Source: Metridium senile
Lineage: Eukaryota; Cnidaria; Anthozoa; Actiniaria; Metridiidae
Assembly: GCA_949775045.1 (NCBI GenBank)
Contig: OX459108.1
Coordinates: 1,484,623-1,548,622, forward strand
Length of the DNA: 64,000 bases
Reading direction: 5' to 3'
Shown: positions 21,029-33,961 of the stretch, one piece after another
Numbering within the stretch: the first letter of the stretch is position 1
Layout: each line of letters starts with the position of its first letter
Made by a program: the position numbers and the translations under genes
The notes under the pieces: model-generated
The model's input: only the letters and a program-made list of their open reading frames with translations
Databases searched by the model: none
Told to the model about the DNA's origin: nothing

Positions 21029-21298
21029 TAAACCTTGATTAAAGTGTGGACTGTAGCCATGGTTGTGACAACGATTTTGAAATAGGTGTACATATAGCAA
21101 TACTAAATAACAGTACAGGTTTTTTTCAGGAGTTTTATTTGTATTCAAAGGTTTATTGGAAAATGTTTATTCAAGCGAGTTTATAATTCGACAAGTATAT
21201 ATATATAAATATATTTATAACAAATACAAATAAAGCTTTTATCAGTGTTGTTTTTGTATTGTTCTGTAACTCTGAATATGTTTTATGACAAACCGGAA

Positions 21299-21745
21299 CA
21301 ACCGGTTTTACAGTGTGGACACTCCAACCGTGACCACTTTAGATGAATTGATAATCAACCAATCATATTGCAACTTTCAGTTCAAGAATGTTATGAGCGT
21401 GAGAACACTATAATTTGATTGGCTTATGCTGTTATCAGTTCAATCTCTGTCTGATTTAAAAGTTTTTGATTGGACGGTTTTGTCTAAGTGGTCCCGGTTG
21501 GAGTGTCCGCACTGTAAACAGGTTTTGAACTGCTTGTTCCAACATCTTTGGCTGTATTTCTTTTATCCAATTGGCTGTTCTATTAACATTTATGATTGGC
21601 TGTTTTATTATCATTTGCTATTGGTTGTTCCTTTCTGCTCTATAACAATTTGTGATTGGTCGTTTCGTCATCATCTATCATTGGTTGTTCTATAACCATT
21701 TGTCATTGGTTGATTTAACATCATCTATAATTGGTTGTTTGTCGA
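21299..21745. repeat. Fold-back ends and degenerate ATTGGTTGTT repeats, PITRM1 3' flank
   Basis: GTGTGGACACTCCAACCG (about 21312) pairs with CGGTTGGAGTGTCCGCAC (about 21496). Degenerate ~50-bp units with (T)GATTGG(T/C)TGTT then run to 21740. On the PITRM1 strand an AATAAA (21604-21609) lies ~137 bp past the stop and is a candidate poly(A) signal. Confidence 0.55.
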
Positions 21746-24700
21746 CTAAAGTGTTTCTTTTCTGATTGTCCATGTATTATCAGCAGCGGTTACCTCATTC
21801 TCAGGCCCTAGGAGTGCGGTCGCGTTCACTTGGCTTGACAGGTACCTAGATGGAACGGATCATCAAAGTTAGTATATCAAGATAGCATACAATGAAGTAT
21901 GGACGGAAGGAAGGAAGGAAGGAAGGGGAGGAAGGGAAGGAAGGGAGGAAGGAATGAAGTAGGGAAAGGGAGGGAGGGAGTGAGAGAAAGAAGGAAGGAG
22001 GGAGAGAAGAAGGAAGGGAGAGAAGGAGGGAAGTAGGGAAGTGTAAAGACTAGAATGGTTGCAATATGCAACACTCCATACTTTCTTCTGCCTAACAGAA
22101 ACACTTACCGTCTTGTCACGTCAACTAGTTGGTCACGCGTTACATTAAATAGTCTGTCACGCTGTGCTTGCTTCATCTCGTCTGTGATTCCTTGACTAAA
22201 GTAAGACAAACCTCGGTTACCTGGCGACACTGGACTGTCAACCTATAGCAGTGAAATAATAACTTATTAGCAGAACAAGAATTGTTATCTTGTCATTGGT
22301 CCGATAAGCATCGCCATCATATGGAAATCTTCATCATCATCAACACTATCATTGCCATCATCACTAATATCATCATCATTATTATCATCACGGTCATCCG
22401 ATGACACCATTATCACTATCATCATCAGTATCATCACTATCATTACATAATTAACACCACCACCACCACCATCATCATCATGACCACTATCATCATCATC
22501 ACCATTAGTCGTCATCATTAACATCATAATAATTAACATTATCATCACCATCGTCATGACCACTATCATCACCATCACCACCATTAGCATCTTCATCATC
22601 ATCATCAACATCAAAATAATTAACATTATTCTAACATAGGCTGTCACCATCATCATCACTACCACTATCACCACCATCATCATAACCATCACCATCATCG
22701 TCATCACCACTACAATCACCATCATCGTCATCACCACTATCATCACCACTACCACCTTCATCATCACCACCACCATCATCACCACCACCACTACTACCAC
22801 CACCATCACCACCGCTACAATCACCATCACCACCATACCACCACCACCACCACCATCTGATCACCACTACCAGCACCACCATCATCATTACCGATGCAAA
22901 GACAGCTAGTTTGGCTTCATCGATGTCCTGGTCTGTAAATTGTCCTTGTTCAGCCCATTGGATGGAGTTAGTGAACGCATCCAGTGTGTCTAAACTATTG
23001 GGATCTCTACAAAACAAAGGTACGAAAAATCAACGTCCAAAACGTAAGTAAGAATAAAAAAAAACGTCTCAATCTTCTAGACTGGACACGTGTGCCCTAC
23101 TAATTGGGGAGACTTACTCACATTCCCTACCTCTACGTTAATTATTTTGCACACAACTCGGCTCACATGTTCATTTTTGCGGAGGGAGGAAAACCGGATA
23201 AATTGTAATATTCAAAGAGAGCAAATAAACTAAAACTAAAAACTATAACCCGGAGAAAAACCCTCGTGGGGTTCACTCTATTATTCGCATCGGTGTATGA
23301 GTTAAAATTATCATATATGTCAATGTCATAAAAAATGAACGACAATCAGAGAGAGAATGGGGCAAACACCAAAACGAGGTATTTTAGGATCAAAAAGATG
23401 AAAAGTCCGTGTTTCTGTTAGGGTTTTTCTTTTCTCCCTCCTCACGGGAGTTTTTCTCAATATTTTATGAACAAGTACGCTGTTTAGAGTCATTTGATTT
23501 GTAGTTCAGTGTAGAAAGTGCCTTATCCGTGTTGAGACATGAAGTACTTACCTGTACGAGTAGAATGAGAAGACGCTGCCACCAAGCTTAGCGCCACCGC
23601 CATACGCTCCACCTTTCTCTCTGAAGAAACAAAGTATTTTTATTGTAATTTCATTGTTCGCTTGTTTATTTGTTTGCTTGCTGATTTGTTTGTTTATTTG
23701 TATGTTTGTTTATTTGTTTGCTTGCTTGTATGTTTGTTTATTTGTTTGCTTGCTTGTTTGTTTGTTTGCTTGTTTGTTTGCTGGTTTGTTTGTTTGCTGG
23801 TTTGTTTGTTTGTTTGTTTGTTTGCTTATTTGTTTATTTGTCTGTCTGTTTGTTTATTTTTTGTTTGTTTATTTGTTCGTCTGTTTGTCTGTTTGTTTAT
23901 TTATTTATATTTGTTGTTTTTTTTCTAAAAAAGAAGTTGTATTTTTGGTCTCACCGTATTTCTCGATGAAGAAACTTTGAAGACAACAATCTTGCAAGAA
24001 TTCGTAACCTGAGAAAACACATCAAACAAGTCAACTCGCATATAATCGATCATTCTGAAGGCCCGGGCAAACGGTTTCAACATTTGCTTCAACATCCGTT
24101 CGATTTTGTTGAATGGCAATGTTTAAAGTCTTTCAACATCAATTCAACATCGATTCAACACGTTTCAACAATGTTGAAAGAGTTTAAAAGCGTTTAAACA
24201 TTGACATTCAACAAAATCGAACGGATGTTGAAGCAAATGTTGAGACCGTTTGCCCGGGCCTTGAGAAAAACCCTTGCGGCAATGGAGAAAATAACACATT
24301 CAGCAACACATCAAACCAACTCAACTCTGGTTTAACCACCCATGCTACACCATGGATAAACGTCTGTACTGTACTTACTTAGGATAGTCTTCATGGTTGT
24401 AGGGGACGGTCTTAACGCAGCGACTAGCGTAGTTCACAGGGAAAGGTAACTCAAAATGAACTTTGGATGGTTTGGCTTCAAAACCAGCATCCTGGAATAC
24501 AGAAAGAAAAGATCATTGGAACATTATTTCCTACTTTGAACGGTAATCACTAACTTGTAGACATCCTGATTCTCGTCGTTATCATTGTTATCATTATCAC
24601 GATCATCGGCACCACCTTCATCATAATCACCTTCAGCGTTATCATCATGTTAATCATTACCATCATTACCATCACCATCATCACCACCAACATCATCGTC

Positions 24701-27700
24701 ATTACCGCAACCATCATTACCATCACCATCATCACCACCAACATCATCGTCATTACCACAACCATAATCATCATCATCCCCACCATCACCATCAACAACA
24801 ACAACATTATCATTATCATCATCACCACCGTCATCATGACCATTACAGCCACCACCACCACCATCATCATCACCAACATTATCATCACCACCACCGTCAT
24901 CATGACCATCACAGCCACCACCAACATCATCACCAACATTATCATCACCACCACCTCCACCGTTATCATGACCATCACAGCCACCACCAACATCATCATC
25001 ATCACCAACATTATCATCACCACCACCACGACCATCACAGCCACCACCGTCATCATGACCATCACAGCCACCACCAACATCATCATTATCACCAACATTA
25101 TCATCACCACCACGACCATCACAGCCACCACCAACATCATCATCATCACCACCATCACCATCAACAACAACATCATCATCATCACCAACATTATCATCAT
25201 CATCATAATTGCATAATTGTTTTCATTGTGTTTACCGTGATCATGCCCGAGGTGTCTGTCCAAGCGCCAGGCAGTGAGTCACAATAACCCTCCAATGCTT
25301 TCTCGACCGCTGTCCTGCTCTCTGGAACCATGTTGACTGCACACCTATATGGAACAATTATCAAGAATTAGATATCATAATGAATGAATGATGGAACCAT
25401 GTTGACTGCACACCTATATGGAACAATTATCAAGAATTAGATATCACAATGAATGAATCATGGAACCATGTTGACTGCACACCTGTCATATTGATAATGG
25501 TAGTCGCCTATTACGATGACTGTGTAAATAATATTGGTTGGGTGATGACGATGGTAAATACAACAATTGTGACGATAATGGTGTTGATGATGATGATGAT
25601 TGTGATGATGCTAATGATGATGATAGAGATGGTGATGTTGGTAATGACAGTGATTATGATGGTGATAGTGATGAAAGTGATTATGATGATGGTGATGATA
25701 ATGGTCATGATATTAATTATGATGATGATTATGGTAATGAAAGTGGTGATGATGGTGAGGATAGTGATGATGATGATGATGGTAATGATGATGATTATGA
25801 TGATGGTGATGATAGAGGTGATGATGGTAATGATGATTATTATGATGATGGTGATGATAGAGGTGATGATGGTAATGATGATTATTATGATGATGGTGAT
25901 GATAGAGGTGATGATGGTAATGATGATGATGATAGTGATGATGATGATGGTAATGATGATGATTATGATGATGGTGATGATAGAGGTGATGATGGTAATG
26001 ATGATGATGATAGTGATGATGATGATGGTAATGATGATGATTATGATGATGGTGATGATAGAGGTGATGATGGTAATGATGATGATGATAGTGATGATGA
26101 TGATGGTAATGATGATGATTATGATGATGGTGATGATAGAGGTGATGATGGTAATGATGATGATGATAGTGATTATGATGATGGTAATGATAATGATGGT
26201 AATGATGATGATGGTAATGATAGTGGTGATGATGGTAATGATGATTATTATGATGATGGTGATGATAGAGGTGATGATGGTAATGATGATGATGATAGTG
26301 ATTATGATGATGGTGATGATAATGATGGTAATGATGATGATGGTAATGATAGTGGTGATGATGGTAATGATGATTATTATGATGATGGTGATGATAGAGG
26401 TGATGATGGTAATGATGATGGTGATGATAATGATGGTAATGATGATGGTAATGATAGTGGTGATGAAGATGATGATGGTAATGATAGTGCTGGTGATCAG
26501 AATGATAACGATAATAATGTATATAGTATTACATTAATCTTTCGACAATTCATTGTGCTGTGATTCTCACCTGAATTGAGTGCCTTCCAGTACATGGACC
26601 GCTATTGTCTTCAGTTTTTGGATCAAAACTTCAAGATCATCGGTCTCTAGTAACTTTTTCATAAATAGTACCTACACAATACCAAATCAAAACGTTCAAG
26701 TTAAATCGTATAAAAATCCCAGCGCTTCTACTGTTTTAAACTGTTTGTTGGGCTTGAATGGGAAAAGGGCATTTCCAAGAAGGAAAAATGATTACTATTC
26801 TAAAAGAAAAAAAAGTTTCTGTTGAGATATTTAGTCAAATTCATCAGCTTCATAAATCCTATATATTTTCTGTTCGTCTTAAGCCTCGGTCAAACGGCAA
26901 TGATAGTTCATGATAGTTGATGATAGTTCCAACTATCATGTGCGTTTGACCACCAACTATCATGCACTATCATCGACTACCATCGACTATCATGGACTAT
27001 CATAGAGTTTGAACATGTTCAAATTTCACATGATAGTCGATGATAGTTTTTGCCGTTTGACCGCGCGTACAGGATAGTTGATGATAGTTGAGACGCCTTC
27101 AACTATCATAAACTATCATAGCCGTTTGACCTCCGCTTTAGAATGAACAATCTCCTTGGACAACCTTTTTGAAATAGGTGTATGCTGTAATTACTTTCTA
27201 TCTTGGAATAAACTATTGTTTCGGTAAAACCATTTTGCAAATAGACGTATTGTAACACAAATATTAAATCAAAATTATATTAATACCCGCCGATCTTACT
27301 CCAGAAAGACGGAGTCAATTTGCGCGCGCATTTCAAAAATTCGGCGCTCCGCGGTTATAACATTCAAAGTTGTAAATTTGCTGTTCATACTTTTGAGATA
27401 AAAACACCATTTGGTTGCGCATACGAAAAAACAATTTATCCCATTTACTAAATTCTTGTTAATATATAAAACCAAACAACGAAATATTTTCTCCGAGGAT
27501 CTTTTACTACTCTTTGAATTTCATCGTGTCAGTGAAATGTTTATTTATTTTCTACAATAAGGCAATTCTAATAAAAAATGTTTTGCCGCAGTTTCACTCA
27601 TTTTGCCGCAGTTTTTTCCTGCGGCAAAATTTATCGCCTCTGATTGGTCAGAATCGACCACGTGTCCGAATTGCCGCGCTTGGTTGAATCTGCCGCAGAT

Positions 27701-30700
27701 CCTCACTAAAGCAATTCTTCACTCGAGAAAATCTCCTGGTTCGAATTCTTGGCTAGAAAAAGATGCTTTTCCACTGTCATTTTACTGGGAAAATATGGCC
27801 TAAAAACACCCAAGTTTGAACCTGAATCGAAAGATTGAACTTGAAGACTCTGGTAAGCAATTTTGTTTTTTTTCGTTGAAATAATAGTGTAACATTTTGT
27901 CGAGTTCGATAAATTTGGCTGTCAAACTTGTGAAACGTCGACGGGGAATTCTACATATTTTCCATAAAATAAGGTAAGATTTGTTTATTCTATTGTATTT
28001 TCAACTATCAATTCTAATGTTTTAAGTTTTGTGTGAGGTTTTATGACATCTTTCAGTGAGTTTTACATCGTGTATTGAAAGTTTTGTGTGAATGTTTCGA
28101 ATTTTTGCGTCAATTTTCCATCTTTAATATGAGATATTAAAGCGTTTGACTACTAGACGGACATTTTAATAACAAAAGAGCACAAATTAATTGAAAATCA
28201 AGAAAATGGCGTGTTAATTATAATAACATTCACAATACTTTAGTTTATTGTGAGATATTTGAGATAATTTGATGACAATTTTTGGCTTCAAAGTGCGGTA
28301 ACGAAAGCTTCTTTTAGATTTTGACAGTGCGCGCGCGAGCGTATTTTCCCGCCTTTTTCACAGAAGTGATATTGGTCTATTTTTCTAAGAAAATTTGAAC
28401 GGCAATTTATGTACGACACACTAAGAATGTTTCCTTCATTATATGTTTCCTTCATTATCAGAATGTTTCCTTCAACTATACTCAAATTATTAAATAAATC
28501 TAAATTTGCAATTTGGTATAATCGTAATGTTTAAAGAAAATAGGATTTGATCTACCGAGATTAAACAGAGTGCGATAGGTTTCTTATTCATTCAACGCTC
28601 TAAAAGACATCATGAATTCGCCAGTAGATTTTAACCAACAAGAAACGGACCATTATAGGAACAGACCACTATATACTTCATATTTAACAAATGTTAATTT
28701 CACAAGAATAGAGGATGTTGTCTACCGAGACAAAGAAGAGTGCAATATATCTTTTCATTTATCCGACGCTCAAGAATCAAGAATTCGCCAGTGGATTTAA
28801 ACCAATCAGAAACGGACAAGAATCCCTTCACAGTTCCCTGTGCCATTTTGAAAGGTAGCCAGGCCTTTGCATCGAAGCGAGACTAACGTTGAGCTTGCAA
28901 TGATAGAGACCTTGTAACACCTATCTATCATTGCAAGCTAAACGTTCGCCTCGCTTCAAAGCAAAGGCTCGGCTACCTTTCAAGATGGCGCAGGGAACTG
29001 TGAAAGGGACTATTTATGAACATGATTATTGTACCTGTGAAAGGCCTCCAAACATTTCTCCCAAGTGAGCTACAGGGCTTAATGAGCTTGCTGCTAGACT
29101 CATAGCGTAGGAATGGCCAGCGTTTGCTATAGAGTTGGACAAGTCAGATGCTAACATTGTGATCAAGGTTCGCAAGCGATCATGGTCTTCAAACGATGGA
29201 CTATAAAAAAAAAGCAATTTGATTGGACAATGTTTGAATGAATGGGTGGATGGGAAGATGGAGAAACGAACTAAATAAATAGTAAATGAAAGAATGGATG
29301 AATAAATGAATGAATGAATGGATGAATGAATGAGTAAATGAATAAATGGATCAATGGATGGATTAATGCATGAATAAAAGTGCACACTTCTATCTTGTGA
29401 CATACTTTGCGAAGAGTTCTCCCCATAAATAAAACATGTGAGGTAAATTCTCATCCAGACAGTGTGACGAGAACATCAGGCCCTAAAACAAGTCAAAGAT
29501 CATTATCAAATTAAACATGGTATCAGATCGGTTGCTAAATCTATCCTATGCATTGGGAGTGAGACGACAAATGAAGACTAGCAGTAGCAGTCGAAACGAT
29601 CGCGGTCCAAACCTTCGACATTTGTGAGACAAATGAATTACATAACATTTAAATAAATCACTGTTTGACACTGAAGACGGAAGACATTCAACAGTTGGTA
29701 CATTTCATCATAAATTTCAGCTAATTTTGCCAATTTGCGAAGAAAGAAAGCTGTCTTTTCCAGGGCAACTGAGCTGTTCATATCTATTACTGTCTGTATG
29801 GCGAGTGCAGATATGCGTGCCTACTGACAGACAGACAAACATTTGTCATTTCCAGGGCAACTGACCTGTTCATATCTATTACTGTCTGTATGGCGAGTGC
29901 AGATATGCGTGCCTACTGACAGACAGACAAACATTTGTCATTTCCAGGGCAACTGACCTGTTCATATCTATTACTGTCTGTATGGTGAGTGCAGATATGC
30001 GTGCCTACTTACTGACAGACAGACAGACAGCTGTCTTTTCCAGGGCAACTGACCTGTTCATATCTATTACTGTCTGTATGGTGAGTGCAGATATGCGTGC
30101 CTACTGACAGACAGACAGACAGCTGTCTTTTCCAGGGCAACTGACCTGTTCATATCTATTACTGTCTGTATGGTGAGTGCAGATATGCGTGCCTACTTAC
30201 TGACAGACAGACAGACAGCTGTCTTTTCCAGGGCAACTGACCTGTTCATATCTATTACTGTCTGTATGGTGAGTGCAGATATGCGTGCCTACTGACAGAC
30301 AGACAGACAGCTGTCTTTTCCAGGGCAACTGACCTGTTCATATCTATTACTGTCTGTATGGTGAGTGCAGATATGCGTGCCCACAGACAAACCACCAGTA
30401 CGTCTCTCCATCAGCTGAGACAAGTCTTTGTAACTGAGATTACCAGCACCCATCCTATCAAAGGTTCAAAGGTTTTTATTTCCATAGGTTTTAAACAACT
30501 GTTTATATATATTAATGGAAGTTGTTATGGTGGTAGAGCGTATAAATACAACCATAACACAGAATGGAATAAGATAGAATGGAAGAAGATAGAATGGAAA
30601 TGGATGCAAGGGAAATGGATGCAAGGGAAAGGATGAACAGAATATGGAGTAAGAAGGACATCACTGTTATTATCATTATTATTATCATCACCATCATCCC

Positions 30701-33593
30701 CAATATCATCATCCCATTATCATCTTCATTATCCTAATCCTCACTATCATCATCACCACCATTAATAGTGTTATGAAATGTTACAAGAGAATAAGATTAT
30801 AATACATACTTTGTCAAGACATAGCAGAAGAGTGGCAGGTAAGGTTTTATGTCATCTGCGATATCTGATATACTGGAGATGGCTCTGAAATACGTCACAC
30901 CATTGGTTGGCTGCTCTGAAAACTGTACAGGAACACCAGCTGGAAATGAACAACAACAAGGTAGAAGCATTGCATGTAGTTGGGTATGTAATGGAATCAA
31001 TATTGTGTAATCATTTGTCATGTTATCATCATTACCATCATTAGCAGCAAGACATCATCAGCATTATGGCAATCATTATTATTTTCAGTATCATCATCAT
31101 AAATATTATTCAGATCAACATCATCAATATCATCATCATTATTAAAATCATTGATATTATCATCATCAATATCATCATCATCATCATCAAAATCATTGAT
31201 ATTATCATCATCAGTATCATCATCAATATCATTATCGTCATCACCTTCATCATCATCATTGTTATCATCATTGTCATTATCATCATTGTCATTATCATTA
31301 TTAATAAGATAATCATCATCAATATCACAGAAATCATAATCATCATCACTACCATAACTACATGTATCATCATCAACATATCACCATCATCATCGTTATC
31401 ATCATTATTACCATTATCAAGCCAAAATAAGATAATAATCATCATGATCAGAATATGTCATTTCTATTTACCTATCGTGTATTCATTTACAACTACTGGT
31501 TTCACTTTACTATCAATATCTAAAGACAAAAAAGATAAAATCAAACACTTTACCATTAGATCCTAGTTCCACAAAGTTTTTTTTGATCTTTTTGGTTGTA
31601 ATAACATCAATTAATAACTAATTTGTCTGTCTATTACTGACCAGCTAACTGCATGATGGGTAGACAAGACGCATCTTGTGTTGAATTTTGATGTTCCGCA
31701 AGCTCCAGACCTACAAAAGTATCATTAATATAATATCATAGTGATTTTACAGCTGAATTTACTAAAGAAAAAGAAAATGTGTGCGTGCTGTGTGCAGTTA
31801 TGAAGAATATAGGGAGTGACAGAATAGGAGAAGTGTTCTGACAAGTACTTCTCAACACTTCTCTCATGTTCTGAAAATCCCCAAGGGCTTATAACTGCAT
31901 ACAGCACAGAAAGCAAGCTTTCTATTTCTTTTATAAAATATATAAATTATTGATCAACACGCAAACGCACATGCTGTGTGCTCTCATAAAGCATGTGCCT
32001 CAACCAACCTATCAGAATGCATGATTTCTAATAAGATATTTTAAATAAATTTTAAAATAATTGGTAGTAATTCTAACTTCTTCACCCATGAAGTATTATT
32101 ATGCATTTGGTTACAAAGACATGTAACAAAAGTGAGTAATTTTTTCTAGAAATATTTCTAAATCTCATGCCTCAATGCTTACATTTACTGTGGATTGTAT
32201 CCTTGTCTTGTTGAGTCAGCGATGCTGTCTTATCATCAAGCTTCTTCTTTTCTTCTTCAAGAAGCCTTGCCTCATACCCAGTCTAGTAACACAAGGGGAA
32301 AAATAAAACCATAATACAGCCATGAGCTAAACATTTATATATATATATATATAATATTCCACCAATGGAATTAAATAGGAAAGATGAAAATAAAGAAGAA
32401 AATGGGCATCAAAAGATGGAAAGGAAATAAAATAAAGCAAAAGAAACATATTATTTTTCTCATGTATCTGTATTTCACTTATACACGGAACGCATTTCAA
32501 TTCTTAACAAGAAACATAAATGGAAGTTATGGAGAAGAATGAAAAAAGGTGAAAAAAGCTTTAGCCAACCATGTGCTCTTTCCCCCGACACAAGTGTGAG
32601 ACCACTTTTGATCAAACTCACTCCGAAAGCCATGCACGAACCAACAGAGCTACAATTGTTTCTTGGAAGAGAAGAAAACTGAACAAAGCCACACACTAAC
32701 CAACAGAGCTACAATTGTTTCTTGGAAGAGAAGAAAACTGAACAAAGCCACACACTAACCACACACAAACTGAACAAAGCCACACACTAACCACACACTA
32801 ACAATTGTTTCTTGGAAGAGAAGAAAACTGAAAACATAATGTTTTAAAGTGACTTACATCAGGGTTCATGACCAGAGCCAAGCAGTGGTTGTTATCTTTG
32901 AAGTATTCTTTGATTTTATTCTGTAGAAACTGTTCGTCCTTTAGACATTCCTGTAGAGAAAAAAACAAAATTACAGGCATCTCGGTGATGTAAAAAGGAA
33001 ATTACCTTCTTTAGACAACAACAATAAAAGCACTTTCAAGGAAAACACAGTGATGTAATGTGTTGAAGTATGTATGTATATAACATGAGCAGCCGTGTTG
33101 AACCGGCAGTACAATCACAAGCCGAAGGCGCATGATTATATATCCAATACAACACAGACACGAATGTTGTAAACAACATAAAAAATATTGACATTATATT
33201 GGTCAATAGTGTCATTAGAAAGCTATTGTACCTTGTCTAACTCACCTTAAACCTATCCACATGTTGGTTGACCTGTAAGAAGTCTGTAGGATCACCGCCA
33301 TGATTCCAGGGTTGCATCAAGCTCTATAATACATCAAAACCTTTATTCAACTTACAGCAGGACGTGTCACTATTTGTATAATGAAAATACATATTTTTAC
33401 AAAATAATGTATGAAAGAAAAAGAAATACAATTTATAATATAATTAGTATAGTTTTACCATCATAAGACCAAGACCAAAGTTAGCACTCTGATGTTTGAT
33501 GGACAACTCTATCCTGTGTAACACTGCCTCTATTCTGTCTTGTGGGATACCTTCCCTGGAAAATAGGTAGGTCTTAGTATACATTGTATATAA

Positions 33594-33626
<33 letters not shown>

Positions 33627-33928
33627 TGAACAGACAAACCATCAAACAGACAGACAACAAACAGACAGACAGCAAAACAGACAGAGAAACAACAAACAGA
33701 CAGACAGCAAAACAGACAAACAAACAGACAGACAGCAAAACAGACAGACAGACAAGCAAACAGACAAACAAAATTACAGACAAACAAACATAAGAACAAA
33801 CCAACACACAGACAAACCATCAAACAGACAAACAAACCATCAAACAGGCAAACAAAAACACTGACAAACAAGCAAAAAAAAAACCCAGACAAACAAACAG
33901 AAAGACAAACAATTGAAAAAACAACAAA

Positions 33929-33961
<33 letters not shown>

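Noticed and set aside
25449..26563. Open frames of more than 340 codons on the plus strand
   Set aside because: They are two frames through the (GAT)n array (poly-Met/Val/Ile and poly-Asp). The same applies to frames at 347-779, 1754-2363, 5659-6144, 24550-25263, 46954-47706, 57351-57738 and 61697-62137.
29763..30379. CRISPR-like array
   Set aside because: Units are contiguous tandem copies without unique spacers and include PITRM1 exon 20 sequence.
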